A stretch of DNA of 64,000 bases from Pectobacterium punjabense (GTDB lineage Bacteria > Pseudomonadota > Gammaproteobacteria > Enterobacterales > Enterobacteriaceae): contig NZ_CP038498.1 in NCBI RefSeq assembly GCF_012427845.1, positions 3,782,001-3,846,000 of the forward strand. Direction: 5' to 3'. A program made the position numbers and the translations under genes. Of this stretch, positions 30,906 to 40,055 are shown one piece after another; position 1 is the first letter of the stretch, and each line of letters starts with the position of its first letter. The notes below the pieces were generated by a model. The model searched no databases and was not told the DNA's origin. It saw nothing but the letters and a program-made list of their open reading frames with translations.

Positions 30906-30919
30906 TTTGGCATACCATA
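30906..30919. promoter_or_regulatory. Operator candidate 3
   Basis: TTTGGCATACCATA repeats the sequence of site 1 with one mismatch in the right arm. Its centre is 31 bp from site 2, which is 64 bp from site 1. These are about three and six helical turns, so the sites face the same side of the DNA. Confidence 0.55.
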
Positions 30920-30970
30920 AATTATCAGCCAACATGGGCTGCTTTCCTGACCACAAGAAGGAAACCGACG

Positions 30971-31315
30971 ATGAAAGACATAGAAAACGTTCCTGCATTC
31001 GATATGGAGCAAACCGTGATGGAACTGCTGATTAATGCGGGTGAAGCGCGCTCAAACGCCATGATGGCCATTCAAGCCTCACGCCAGCGAGAATGGCAAC
31101 AGGCGGACAATCTGCTCGCGACGTCACAAGAAGCGGCTCGTGCCGCTCACCGCGTGCAAACACGGCTGATCGGTTTGGATGAAGGAGAAGGAAAGGTGCC
31201 AGTCAATCTGATCATGGTGCATGCGCAGGACCATCTGATGACCGCCATGCTATGCCGGGATTTGGCGGAAGAGATTGTCTTATTACGACGAGAAATGGCT
31301 ACATCACAAAACTGA
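30971..31315 (+). CDS. PTS lactose/cellobiose family EIIA
   Basis: A 114-residue helical phosphocarrier that receives phosphate from HPr and hands it to EIIB. The family motif with the active-site region is VHAQDHLMTAMLCRDLAEEI. It is coded divergently from EIIC and upstream of the LacI-type gene, so the PTS is split over two transcripts that share one control region. AAGGAAA ribosome site. Confidence 0.93.
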   Translation: MKDIENVPAFDMEQTVMELLINAGEARSNAMMAIQASRQREWQQADNLLATSQEAARAAHRVQTRLIGLDEGEGKVPVNLIMVHAQDHLMTAMLCRDLAEEIVLLRREMATSQN

Positions 31316-31437
31316 CAAAATCTGGTTGAGAAACGAGCATCGGGCGTTAAATCCGACAATATGCCTGTGGTAATATGCTCGTAACAGGGATGGATAGGCG
31401 CTTTCAGCCCGTCATCATACTCAATTAAGGTGTAGCA

Positions 31438-32451
31438 ATGAAAACCATGCTTGAGGTGGCAAGACGTGCGGGCGTGTCTAAAGCAACCGTATCCAGAGTG
31501 CTCAACGGCACGGGTCAGGTCAAACAGGCAACACGCGATGCCGTATTTCAGGCAATGGATGAACTCGGCTACCGTCCTAATTTTCTAGCACGCTCGCTGG
31601 CTCGCCGTACCTCAAACAGCATTGGTCTCGTTATCTCCAATTTTGACGGTCCCTATTTTGGCCGTCTGCTGCGCCGTGCTACGGATATCGCGGAAAGCAA
31701 CGGTAAACACCTCATCGTAACCGACGGACACGATACGCCGGAAGATGAGCATAATGCGGTGCAACTTCTGTCTGACAGGCAATGCGACGCGATTATTCTC
31801 TATACCCGCTATATGTCCGAAACGGATCTCATGGCGCTGCTGAATACGCTGACCATTCCGATGATCGTGATGAATCGCGATCTGCCGCAGGCGCGGGAGC
31901 GCTGTATTTTCTTCCGCCAGCAGCAGGCCGCATTTGACGTGGTAAATTACCTGATCGAACAAGGTCACCGTCAGATCGCCTGCATCACCGCACCGATGCA
32001 AACGCCGACAGCACGGGCACGACTCGCAGGCTATCAGCAAGCCTTAATCGCCCACCAGATCGAAGTTGACCCGCGTAGGGTGGCACACGGAACCAGCCTG
32101 GTTGCCAGCGGCTATCAGGCTGCACAGCAGTTGCTGAATAACGGCATCGGCTTTAGTGCGCTGTTTGTCAGCAACGATCACATGGCGATTGGCGCAATGA
32201 AAGCGCTGTACGAAGCGGGGAAAAGATTGCCGCAGGATGTCTCCGTTTTCGGCTTTGACGATGAACCCTGCGCAACCTACCTGCACCCTTCACTTTCTAC
32301 CGTTTACATGCCGATCGAAGAAATGGCGGCCACCGCGATTACGCAAGTACTGGATCTGATTGCAGGCAAAGACGTTAAACCACTGCAACCTTTTACTGGC
32401 GAACTGAAGCTACGTGAGTCGGTACAGAAAGGGCCATACTTTACCGTCTAA
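31438..32451 (+). CDS. LacI-family regulator, AscG/CelR-like
   Basis: A 337-residue repressor with an N-terminal LacI helix-turn-helix (MLEVARRAGVSKATVSRVLN) and a periplasmic-binding-protein-like sugar domain (SNDHMAIGAMKALYEAG; GFDDEPCATYLHPSLSTVYM). It is close to AscG of E. coli, which controls a beta-glucoside PTS. It follows EIIA by 122 bp on the same strand. With the GntR-type gene, this cluster has two candidate regulators. Confidence 0.9.
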   Translation: MKTMLEVARRAGVSKATVSRVLNGTGQVKQATRDAVFQAMDELGYRPNFLARSLARRTSNSIGLVISNFDGPYFGRLLRRATDIAESNGKHLIVTDGHDTPEDEHNAVQLLSDRQCDAIILYTRYMSETDLMALLNTLTIPMIVMNRDLPQARERCIFFRQQQAAFDVVNYLIEQGHRQIACITAPMQTPTARARLAGYQQALIAHQIEVDPRRVAHGTSLVASGYQAAQQLLNNGIGFSALFVSNDHMAIGAMKALYEAGKRLPQDVSVFGFDDEPCATYLHPSLSTVYMPIEEMAATAITQVLDLIAGKDVKPLQPFTGELKLRESVQKGPYFTV

Positions 32452-32511
32452 TAGTATCGGCTCAGACACTTCAGCACGTCATTACCATAATGAACGTTCC
32501 CGTTTCACGCT

Positions 32512-33666
32512 TTAGTCATCGTCCAGTTGTACCGCGACGTAAAGCAAAAAACGATCGTCAAAATTTGCCAGATTGAGCCCTGTCAGTTCAGAAATACGCC
32601 GCAGTCGGTATTCCAGCGTATTTTTATGAATATAGAGTGCATTCGCGGTGACGGCAGCCTGTAAATTATGCCTGAACCAAGTATGCAGCGTTTTTCTAAA
32701 TACCCCATTGTTATCCATCGCTTTTAGACGACGCAGTGGACGCACCAGTTCGTTGGCCTGCCATCCTCCACGTAAGCTATCGAGCAGGACAGGTAACTCC
32801 ATATCCTGATAGCAGTAGCATGGTGTTTCTGGCATGCGCTGCTTACCCACTTTCATCGTCGTTTTTGCCGTATGGTATGAACGTTCAACGCCGCCATCAC
32901 CGGGAAAAAAGTTGCCTAATGCCAGGCGCACACGTAGAGAACTCCCTTCTTGCAGCCGATGATATAATTTTTCCATCCGCCGTTTATGTTCTTCGGGTTC
33001 CCACCGTTCCGCATGGATAAACGCAGGCTTAAGTACCACCATCTCAGTCAGAGAGACTATCGCCATCAGGTCGTCTTTATCGGTTTCCATCAACAGTGAC
33101 TGTAATTGCTGGAGTTCTGTCATCGCGGTGCTGACCCCCAGTTGCCCGCTGTCTAATTCAACAACCATCGCAATCCGAGGCTTTTGCAGATCGACCCCTA
33201 ATCGCTGCGCCCATTCGCACTGTGTGGCTGAATAGGCAGAACTGCGCACCAGACTGAGTACCAACTCTTCCCGCAAACGGCTATTTTGTGCCAGTAGTTG
33301 GAGTAATCGGGCCTGTTCCAGCATCATTTCCGCCGTCATACAGACCAATTCGCCATATTGACGCAGCCCCGCTGGTGTACCGGTTAACCCGATCACACCG
33401 ACAATATTCCCGTTTAAGCGCAGAGGCAGATTAACACCCGGCCTGACGCCCTGTAGCATATGCACGGACGCGTCATCAATATTAACAATACGTTCCTGCG
33501 TAAGTGCTAACAGTGCACCTTCATGTATTTCGCCAACACGCTCCTTATCACCACTACCGATAATTCGCCCTCGTGCATCCATGACATTCACATTGCAATC
33601 AATAATCTGCATTGTCCTCGTCACAATAGAGCACGCCAATTTATCATCAAAATCATAGTCAGCCAT
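32512..33666 (-). CDS. CdaR-family sugar-diacid regulator
   Basis: A 384-residue activator with an N-terminal putative sugar-acid recognition domain (IVTRTMQIIDCNVNVMDARG), a GGDEF-like middle region and a C-terminal PucR-type helix-turn-helix (VTANALYIHKNTLEYRLRRI). In E. coli, CdaR senses glycerate/galactarate and activates garPLRK and related genes. It lies next to the glycerate kinase and permease genes, in the same direction but behind a 325-bp gap, which fits control of that cluster. Confidence 0.9.
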   Translation of the reverse strand: MADYDFDDKLACSIVTRTMQIIDCNVNVMDARGRIIGSGDKERVGEIHEGALLALTQERIVNIDDASVHMLQGVRPGVNLPLRLNGNIVGVIGLTGTPAGLRQYGELVCMTAEMMLEQARLLQLLAQNSRLREELVLSLVRSSAYSATQCEWAQRLGVDLQKPRIAMVVELDSGQLGVSTAMTELQQLQSLLMETDKDDLMAIVSLTEMVVLKPAFIHAERWEPEEHKRRMEKLYHRLQEGSSLRVRLALGNFFPGDGGVERSYHTAKTTMKVGKQRMPETPCYCYQDMELPVLLDSLRGGWQANELVRPLRRLKAMDNNGVFRKTLHTWFRHNLQAAVTANALYIHKNTLEYRLRRISELTGLNLANFDDRFLLYVAVQLDDD

Positions 33667-33991
33667 AAATTATCCCCGGCGTAGGTGGCATAAAATATAA
33701 CGTGAAAATTAAGCTCTCATTTAATATCTATTTATCGTCATCATGTTTCACGCTAATAAAACCACGCCAATCATTATTATAAAAAAGAAAAAATCCACTC
33801 ATTGTTTCCCGACGGGAATAAAAATCAACTTTAATTAGTTAAATTATCTGTTAGCAATCATTTATTATCGTCAACATAAAAAACCAAATAAAACCATCAA
33901 TAAAAATGAATTAAAAGGTATTTTATACCTGAAACAATTCACATTTCAGGTACATAGCCAATGCATCTGCAATTTAATATATGACGATATA
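33667..33991. other. AT-rich gap between pyk and cdaR
   Basis: No gene. It is very AT-rich; it must hold the cdaR promoter and the end of the pyk transcript. A palindromic stretch AATATATCGTCATATATT near 33976-33993 adjoins the pyk stop but has no GC stem, so it is not a clear terminator. Confidence 0.5.
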
Positions 33992-35434
33992 TTAGGAGAC
34001 TCGCATGATACGGCAGGTATTAGAGCTGCCAACCTGACTCATTTGATCGCCCTGCGTGAGTAAGACTAAATCTCCAGAAGCCAGATAGCCCTTTTCGCGC
34101 AGTAGCGTAATGGCATCGTGCGCAGCCGAAACCCCTTCAGCTTTGCTAGCAAAAAATAGCGGCGTTACACCACGATAGAGTGCCGCAAGATTCAGCGTCT
34201 TCTCATGACGGGACAGCGCAAAAATCGGTAAGCCTGACGTAATACGCGAGGTCATCCGTGCAGTGCGCCCTGATTCGGTCATGATGACAATCGCTTTGAC
34301 ACCTTTGAGGTGGTTTGCTGCATACATGGCCGACATGGCGATCGTTTCTTCAACATTATCGAACTCAACGTCAAGCCGGTGCTTAGACACGGTGACCTGA
34401 GGCTCTTTTTCTGCTCCCAAACACACTTTCGCCATAGCGATGACCGTTTCTTCCGGGTAGCTCCCCGCGGCGGTTTCCGCCGATAGCATGACGGCATCAG
34501 TGCCATCCAGCACGGCATTCGCGACATCCATCACCTCAGCACGCGTTGGCATCGGGCTGGCAATCATCGACTCCATCATTTGCGTCGCCGTAATCACAAC
34601 GCGATTAAGACGACGAGCGCGTTGGATCAACGCTTTCTGCACACCAACCAGCGCAGCATCACCAATCTCTACCCCCAGATCGCCACGCGCTACCATCACC
34701 ACATCAGATGCCAAAATGATGTCATCCATACATTCTGGTGTAGCGACCGCCTCAGCCCGTTCAACCTTGGCAACAATGGCCGCCTGACAACCCGCCTCAC
34801 GCGCCAGTTGGCGAGCATAACGGAGATCGTCACCATTACGTGGGAATGACACGGCCAGAAAATCGACATTAATCTTGGCGGCGACCAAAATATCGGCTTT
34901 GTCTTTCTCGGTCAGTGCATCAGCAGATAACCCACCGCCCAGCTTGTTAACCCCTTTATTATTGGATAAGACACCGCCGACGGTAACGAGAGTGGTAATC
35001 TTTTCATCTGCCACACCCATCACTTTTAACTGAACGCGACCATCATCCAACAGCAAAATATCGCCGGGTACAACATCGTTCGGCAGGTTTTTATAATCGA
35101 TACCGACCTGATGATTATCACCTAGCCCTCTTTCCAGACGGGCATCAAGAATAAACGTATCGCCAACATTCAAAAAAACCTTACCCTCTTTGAACGTTGA
35201 CACTCTGATTTTAGGTCCCTGTAAATCCCCTAAAATCGCCACATGCTTATCAAGTTTACGTGCAATATTACGAATTTTTTCGGCACGAATAATATGATCG
35301 TCCAATGTGCCATGAGAAAAATTAAATCGAACAACATTCACGCCCGCGCTAATGATTTTCTCCAGATTATCATCACGATCGGTGGCTGGCCCCAGTGTTG
35401 CAACAATTTTAGTTCTTCTTAAAAATGCAGTCAT
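33992..35434 (-). CDS. Pyruvate kinase
   Basis: Converts phosphoenolpyruvate and ADP to pyruvate and ATP. It is 480 residues, the length of PykA-type enzymes. The motifs are [20 protein letters not shown] at the start, [13 protein letters not shown], and the pyruvate-kinase signature [20 protein letters not shown]. It lies 87 bp after the glycerate kinase gene, making an extra, pathway-bound pyruvate kinase rather than one of the usual lone pykF/pykA genes (inferred from context). Confidence 0.93.
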   Translation of the reverse strand: MTAFLRRTKIVATLGPATDRDDNLEKIISAGVNVVRFNFSHGTLDDHIIRAEKIRNIARKLDKHVAILGDLQGPKIRVSTFKEGKVFLNVGDTFILDARLERGLGDNHQVGIDYKNLPNDVVPGDILLLDDGRVQLKVMGVADEKITTLVTVGGVLSNNKGVNKLGGGLSADALTEKDKADILVAAKINVDFLAVSFPRNGDDLRYARQLAREAGCQAAIVAKVERAEAVATPECMDDIILASDVVMVARGDLGVEIGDAALVGVQKALIQRARRLNRVVITATQMMESMIASPMPTRAEVMDVANAVLDGTDAVMLSAETAAGSYPEETVIAMAKVCLGAEKEPQVTVSKHRLDVEFDNVEETIAMSAMYAANHLKGVKAIVIMTESGRTARMTSRITSGLPIFALSRHEKTLNLAALYRGVTPLFFASKAEGVSAAHDAITLLREKGYLASGDLVLLTQGDQMSQVGSSNTCRIMRVS

Positions 35435-35521
35435 TTCTCTTCCTGTTTTTATCCTAAAAAACGATGTTATGTATCCATTCCGTATAAGAAATGGAAAGCA
35501 ATCCGCTGCAAAAAATAGGGA

Positions 35522-36679
35522 CTAATGATGGATAGACGTCGCCTTAATTAAACGTCCAATATTTTCACAAGCGCGTTCCATATTTAACGCCCCTTCTTTT
35601 AATAAACCATCGATACTTTTCGCATGGGGAATAATACCGAAGATGGCGTCAATACCTTCCTGATAGAGATCTTCAACACCGCTTCCTACACAGCCAGATA
35701 CCGCAATCACCGGGACGCTATTTTCCTTCGCCGTTCTTGCCACACCGTAGGGGGTTTTACCAAATTTGGTCTGACTATCAATACGTCCTTCCCCCGTAAA
35801 ACAGAAATCGGCTTCAGACAATTTTTCCCTCAGCCCGCTGTACTCAATCACAATCTCAATGCCTTTTTGCAGCGTGCAATCGGTAAACGCCATCAGGCCT
35901 GCCCCCAACCCCCCCGCAGCTCCCGCGCCGGGCTGGCTAGCGATATCTTTACCCAACTGTGCCTTAATAAGCGTGGCATAGTGAGACAGATTGCCGTCGA
36001 GCATGCTCACCATTTCAGGCGTTGCTCCCTTTTGCGGTCCAAAAATATGTGAAGCACCATTTTCACCACACAATGGGTTAGTCACATCACACGCCACCAG
36101 AATATCTATGCCAGCCAGACGCTGATCAATGCCAGAAATATCAATATGATGTAGTCTTCCTAATGCACCACCGCCACGGTTTAGCCGTTCACCGGCTTCA
36201 TCATAGAATTTCACCCCAAGCGCTTCTGCCATCCCTGCGCCACCATCATTGGTTGCGCTACCACCGATACCCAGGATGATCTTTTTGATCCCCTTATCCA
36301 GGCAGGCACGAATCAACTGGCCGGTGCCGTAAGTCGTCGTGATCAAAGGATTTTTGGTGTCCTGATTAACATGGTGAATACCGCTGGCAGAGGCCATTTC
36401 AATCACGGCAATGTCACCGTCGCCCATCACACCATAGGTTGCTTCAACCGGCTCGCCCAATGGACCAACCACCGTTTGCTGGAAAATTTGTCCCTGTGTC
36501 GCATCAATCAATGATTGCACGGTGCCTTCACCGCCATCTGCCATGGGTACGTGAATATACGTCGCTTCAGGGAATATCTTTTTCAGACCTTTTTCCATGG
36601 CAATACACACTTCTTTTGCCGTCATGCTTTCCTTGAAGGAGTCTGGTGCCAAAACAAACGTTTCATTTTTCATGTTCAT
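35522..36679 (-). CDS. Glycerate 2-kinase (GarK family)
   Basis: Phosphorylates D-glycerate to 2-phosphoglycerate. The 385 residues match GarK/GlxK along the length: VLAPDSFKESMTAKEVCIAM, GIGGSATNDGGAGMAEALGV, CDVTNPLCGENGASHIFGPQ, FTGEGRIDSQTKFGKTPYGV. It is coded 12 bp after the permease gene and before pyruvate kinase, so uptake, phosphorylation and the final glycolytic step are consecutive. I leave the symbol blank because garK and glxK cannot be told apart here. Confidence 0.93.
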   Translation of the reverse strand: MNMKNETFVLAPDSFKESMTAKEVCIAMEKGLKKIFPEATYIHVPMADGGEGTVQSLIDATQGQIFQQTVVGPLGEPVEATYGVMGDGDIAVIEMASASGIHHVNQDTKNPLITTTYGTGQLIRACLDKGIKKIILGIGGSATNDGGAGMAEALGVKFYDEAGERLNRGGGALGRLHHIDISGIDQRLAGIDILVACDVTNPLCGENGASHIFGPQKGATPEMVSMLDGNLSHYATLIKAQLGKDIASQPGAGAAGGLGAGLMAFTDCTLQKGIEIVIEYSGLREKLSEADFCFTGEGRIDSQTKFGKTPYGVARTAKENSVPVIAVSGCVGSGVEDLYQEGIDAIFGIIPHAKSIDGLLKEGALNMERACENIGRLIKATSIHH

Positions 36680-36691
36680 TATCTCGCTACC

Positions 36692-37996
36692 TTATAAAAC
36701 AAAACCGTACAAAACCGTTGAGACAATGGCCATTGTCCCCCCTACCAGCGCCTCATAAGGAATTAAGGCCATACGCTGCCGAATACTCATATTCATGCTT
36801 TGTGCTGTGACGTGGAAATAATTACCCTGCGGTAGAGAGTCAATAACGGTAGCGCCAGTATGAACCATGACGGCGGAGGCAATGGGAGGAGCGCCAATAT
36901 GCGAAATAGCATCGCCAAATGTTCCTGTCGCTAAAATAACGCCAGTAGATGTTGATGCTGTGGCAGCAGCCATCAAAATACCCGATATCGGTGCCAGGAA
37001 GGTGCCGGAAATACCTAGAACATTAATTAATGCGACAACCTGTATCGATAAATTTGAAGCGGCAATTAATCCGGCAATCGCACCTGCACCAATTAAAATC
37101 AGCACGGTGGCCGTCATTTTCTCCAACCCGGATGCCGTGTAAGCCAACATTTTGTGTTGTTGTCCCATCGCTATCAAACCAATAAACCCCGCCAGCGGCA
37201 GTACATACATCGCATCAAGTTTAAAAGAAGAGAGCAGGCCAATATGCAAAATAGAACCAATGGGATTCAGCATCAGCAGAACAACGGCAACCAACGGTGC
37301 TACAATCGCTTTGCCAAGCGTCGGATAGGCCTTTTCACTGGCCGTGGCAGACAGGGCATTCGCTTCCTGTTCGCTGACCTTGACACCTTTGTTCTTCAGT
37401 AATGTGGCAACGACCACTGCCATTATCATGCCGCAAACCGCAGGAATAAAACCGGCAATCATCACATCACTCAAGCTCAGGTGAAACCCATTCGCTGCTG
37501 CAATGGTATTCGGATTCGGTGAAATAATATTGCCCGCTTTTCCGCCACCAGACAGTGCCAATAGCAATGCCAACTTTGACACGCCCATTTTATTCCCAAC
37601 AGACAGCGCGATCGGGGCAACAATTAACACGGCAACAGGAATAAATACGCCAACGGAGGTAATAATCATCGTTGCTAACGTCAGCGCTAAAATAGCTTTT
37701 CCTTCCCCCATTTTTCTTACGATTGCCTGGGCAATCGTTTCTGCGGCTCCTGACTCCATCATCACTCCTGCTAAAACACCAGCCGCCAATACGCGGATAA
37801 CGGTGCCCATCACACTTTGTGTGCCGGAGGTTAATAGTGAAATAGTTTGATCTAAATTGGCTCCGCCAATCACAGCGCCAATGATGGCACCAAAAAACAA
37901 AGAATAGACGGGATTAACTTTTCTGAGAATAAGAAGTATAGCAATAAACAAACCTATTAAAGCCCCATACCAACCAAGGGGTTCCATTGCATGCAT
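36692..37996 (-). CDS. GntP-family permease, probable glycerate transporter
   Basis: A 434-residue inner-membrane transporter with about 12 hydrophobic helices and family motifs (SGGGKAGNIISPNPNTIAAA; GAPPIASAVMVHTGATVIDS). GntP proteins carry gluconate and related acids with protons. The kinase 12 bp downstream argues for glycerate. It is first in the operon permease-kinase-pyruvate kinase; GAGG lies 7 nt before ATG 37996. Confidence 0.9.
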   Translation of the reverse strand: MHAMEPLGWYGALIGLFIAILLILRKVNPVYSLFFGAIIGAVIGGANLDQTISLLTSGTQSVMGTVIRVLAAGVLAGVMMESGAAETIAQAIVRKMGEGKAILALTLATMIITSVGVFIPVAVLIVAPIALSVGNKMGVSKLALLLALSGGGKAGNIISPNPNTIAAANGFHLSLSDVMIAGFIPAVCGMIMAVVVATLLKNKGVKVSEQEANALSATASEKAYPTLGKAIVAPLVAVVLLMLNPIGSILHIGLLSSFKLDAMYVLPLAGFIGLIAMGQQHKMLAYTASGLEKMTATVLILIGAGAIAGLIAASNLSIQVVALINVLGISGTFLAPISGILMAAATASTSTGVILATGTFGDAISHIGAPPIASAVMVHTGATVIDSLPQGNYFHVTAQSMNMSIRQRMALIPYEALVGGTMAIVSTVLYGFVL

Positions 37997-38333
37997 AATT
38001 AAACCTCTTCTTGTTTTTTATAAAAAATAGACAGCAGGGTACGAATACAAATCTTTTTCCTGGCCGATTTGTATTAAATGATGTTTTAAATTCTATTAAC
38101 GATTAATAAAGAACAACGTTAAAACCTCGCCCTATTAATATTTCACGATGGTTATTCTATGCTTTCCTAATAAATCGACCTATGTGTCCAGACACGAAAA
38201 AAATGGGCATTTGAATAAAAAAAACTGTGTCAGAGAACAAGATAGCGAGAGGTTTATCACATTGTGATTTGGCGACAGCAGAAACGAAGGTTGGTCAGGC
38301 AGGGGTAAAAAGGCACAGAAAACCAGCGCAAAC
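37997..38333. other. Control region upstream of the glycerate operon
   Basis: No supported gene. It should hold the permease promoter reading left. A short inverted repeat GTGTC-CA-GACAC at 38184-38195 could be a regulator site; this is weak. The plus-strand reading frame that overlaps the regulator at 38379 looks spurious. Confidence 0.45.
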
Positions 38334-38368
38334 AAAAAGGAGGCTGCGTGCTAATCCAAACAGCCTCC
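38334..38368 (-). terminator. Rho-independent terminator of the XRE-cupin gene
   Basis: On the minus strand GGAGGCTG...CAGCCTCC forms a perfect 8-bp stem followed by TTTTT, 10 bp after the stop codon. Confidence 0.85.
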
Positions 38369-38378
38369 TGCTACGTCA

Positions 38379-38981
38379 TCAGCCATGTTCAATCAACATT
38401 ACCGCTGTCGTATCCGCCTCCAGTGCGTCAAACAGGTGCGGAACATCAGCGGAATAGCTGATGTAATCCCCTGCGCTCAATTCAACGGGTTGCGTCACTG
38501 GCCCGATTCTGGCGCGGCCACGGCTCAGGATCACATGTTCAATCGTCCCCGGCCTATGCGGTTGAGAGACTCTGGCTTCCCCCGGCTGTACGTTGAGCCG
38601 ATAAATATCACGCTGCGCGCCTGCCGGACACGCAGCCAGCAGCGTCGCAGCATAGCTTGCCTGCTCCGAATAGGTTACCGCACCTTCGTTAGCACGAATC
38701 ACCTGCACATGCTGACGAGACTGACCAATCAGTTGGCTTACCTGCACATCAAGCGCCATCGCCAATGCCCAGAGCGTTTCCAGGCTAGGGTTGCCGATCC
38801 CGGTTTCCAACTGCGAAAGCGTTGATTTTGCCAGCCCTGCACGCTTTGCCAGTTCGGTGACTGACAGATTTAGCCGCTCACGTTCACGCCGAATAGCAAC
38901 GGCCAGCCGCGCGATTGGCGTAACCGCCTGCGCGCCATTTTCCTGATTATCGATCGTCATAGCGTTCACCATAATGACCAT
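38379..38981 (-). CDS. XRE-family regulator with C-terminal cupin domain
   Basis: A 200-residue protein with an N-terminal Cro/CI-type helix-turn-helix (LSVTELAKRAGLAKSTLSQL, then ETGIGNPSLETLWALA) and a C-terminal cupin sensor (HRPGTIEHVILSRGRARIGP; DYISYSADVPHLFDAL). Such proteins often control a neighbouring exporter or catabolic gene. It is divergent from the EamA gene with about 115 bp between. Start candidates are 38981, 38972 and 38960; I keep the longest without strong evidence. Confidence 0.88.
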   Translation of the reverse strand: MVIMVNAMTIDNQENGAQAVTPIARLAVAIRRERERLNLSVTELAKRAGLAKSTLSQLETGIGNPSLETLWALAMALDVQVSQLIGQSRQHVQVIRANEGAVTYSEQASYAATLLAACPAGAQRDIYRLNVQPGEARVSQPHRPGTIEHVILSRGRARIGPVTQPVELSAGDYISYSADVPHLFDALEADTTAVMLIEHG

Positions 38982-39010
38982 TCGTTCGACTTGACGAACA
39001 AAGGCGTTGT

Positions 39011-39059
39011 GTTCATTATTTTGTCCTGTTGTTCATTATAAAAAATTTTGTTCGCTATA
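39011..39059. promoter_or_regulatory. Three phased direct repeats, probable XRE operator
   Basis: GTTCATTAT at 39011, GTTCATTAT at 39031 and GTTCGCTAT at 39050 are about 20 bp apart (two helical turns), midway between the divergent regulator and transporter genes. Confidence 0.5.
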
Positions 39060-39095
39060 ACAGCACACACTTTGCACAAATAGGTAGGAAAAAAG

Positions 39096-40055
39096 ATGAC
39101 ATCCCAGACTCGCGGCACGATAGAAATGGCTATCGCGATGCTCATTTCCGGTACGGTTGGCTGGTTCGTTTTGACAACAGGACAACCCGCCATGACCGTG
39201 GTGTTCTGGCGCTGCGCATTCGGCGCATTGACGATGCTGATCGTGTGCGGGCTATTAGGCTTGCTGCGGCGGGACGTCATTAATAAGAAGCAGGCTGGCA
39301 TTGCCCTACTCGGCGGGCTAGCGCTGGTACTCAATTGGACGCTGCTGTTTGGCGCGTATGCACACGCGTCTATCGCCGTCGCCACGGTGGTTTATCATAC
39401 GCAGCCCTTTATGCTCGTGGGGCTAGGCGCGATCTTTTTCAGGGAAACACTGACCCTCAACAAAGTCTGCTGGCTACTGTGCGCTTTTAGCGGCATCGTC
39501 CTGATCGTCAGCGCCCAAACAGGTGCTGACAGCGCTGACAAAGGCTATCTGTCTGGCGTACTGATGGCATTGGGTGCTGCGTTCTTCTACGCCGTAGCGG
39601 CCGCGATAACGAAAAAGCTCTCGGCGCTCCCGCCGCATGTGCTCGTACTGATACAGCTGTTCGTTGGCGTCGTTATCCTTGCCCCCTTCGCGGCAATGCC
39701 TGCCTCTCCGACCATGTCACAGTGGGGAATACTTGTGGCGATTGGTGTGATCCATACCGGGCTGATGTCGACGCTGTTGTACAGCGCAATCCAGAAAATC
39801 CCGACCGCGCTGGTTGGTGCGCTATCGTTTATCTATCCGGTCATTGCCGCTCTGGTAGACTGGGCAGCCTTTGGGCATCGGTTAGACGCGATGCAACTTG
39901 CGGGTGCCGTCGCCATTCTGCTGTCCGCCGCTGGGATGACGTTCGGCTGGCATATCAGGTTCAACCGGCAAAGGGATAACCCGCATCATGATGCACCACG
40001 TTCGGGGGAAAAACAGGGCGCCTTTCCCCCGACACAGCCGAACCATGTCGATTAA
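39096..40055 (+). CDS. EamA-family (DMT) transporter
   Basis: A 319-residue inner-membrane protein with ten predicted helices in two EamA halves (first MLISGTVGWFVLTTG..., second YLSGVLMALGAAFFYAVAAA). Drug/metabolite transporters of this kind often export amino acids or related metabolites. The XRE-cupin gene next to it is the likely regulator. The last 4 bp overlap the lysA end. Confidence 0.9.
   Translation: MTSQTRGTIEMAIAMLISGTVGWFVLTTGQPAMTVVFWRCAFGALTMLIVCGLLGLLRRDVINKKQAGIALLGGLALVLNWTLLFGAYAHASIAVATVVYHTQPFMLVGLGAIFFRETLTLNKVCWLLCAFSGIVLIVSAQTGADSADKGYLSGVLMALGAAFFYAVAAAITKKLSALPPHVLVLIQLFVGVVILAPFAAMPASPTMSQWGILVAIGVIHTGLMSTLLYSAIQKIPTALVGALSFIYPVIAALVDWAAFGHRLDAMQLAGAVAILLSAAGMTFGWHIRFNRQRDNPHHDAPRSGEKQGAFPPTQPNHVD

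Noticed and set aside
38227..38457. Plus-strand frame of 76 codons upstream of and overlapping the XRE-cupin gene
   Set aside because: No ribosome site, low-complexity basic product, and it runs through the terminator and antisense to a well-supported gene.
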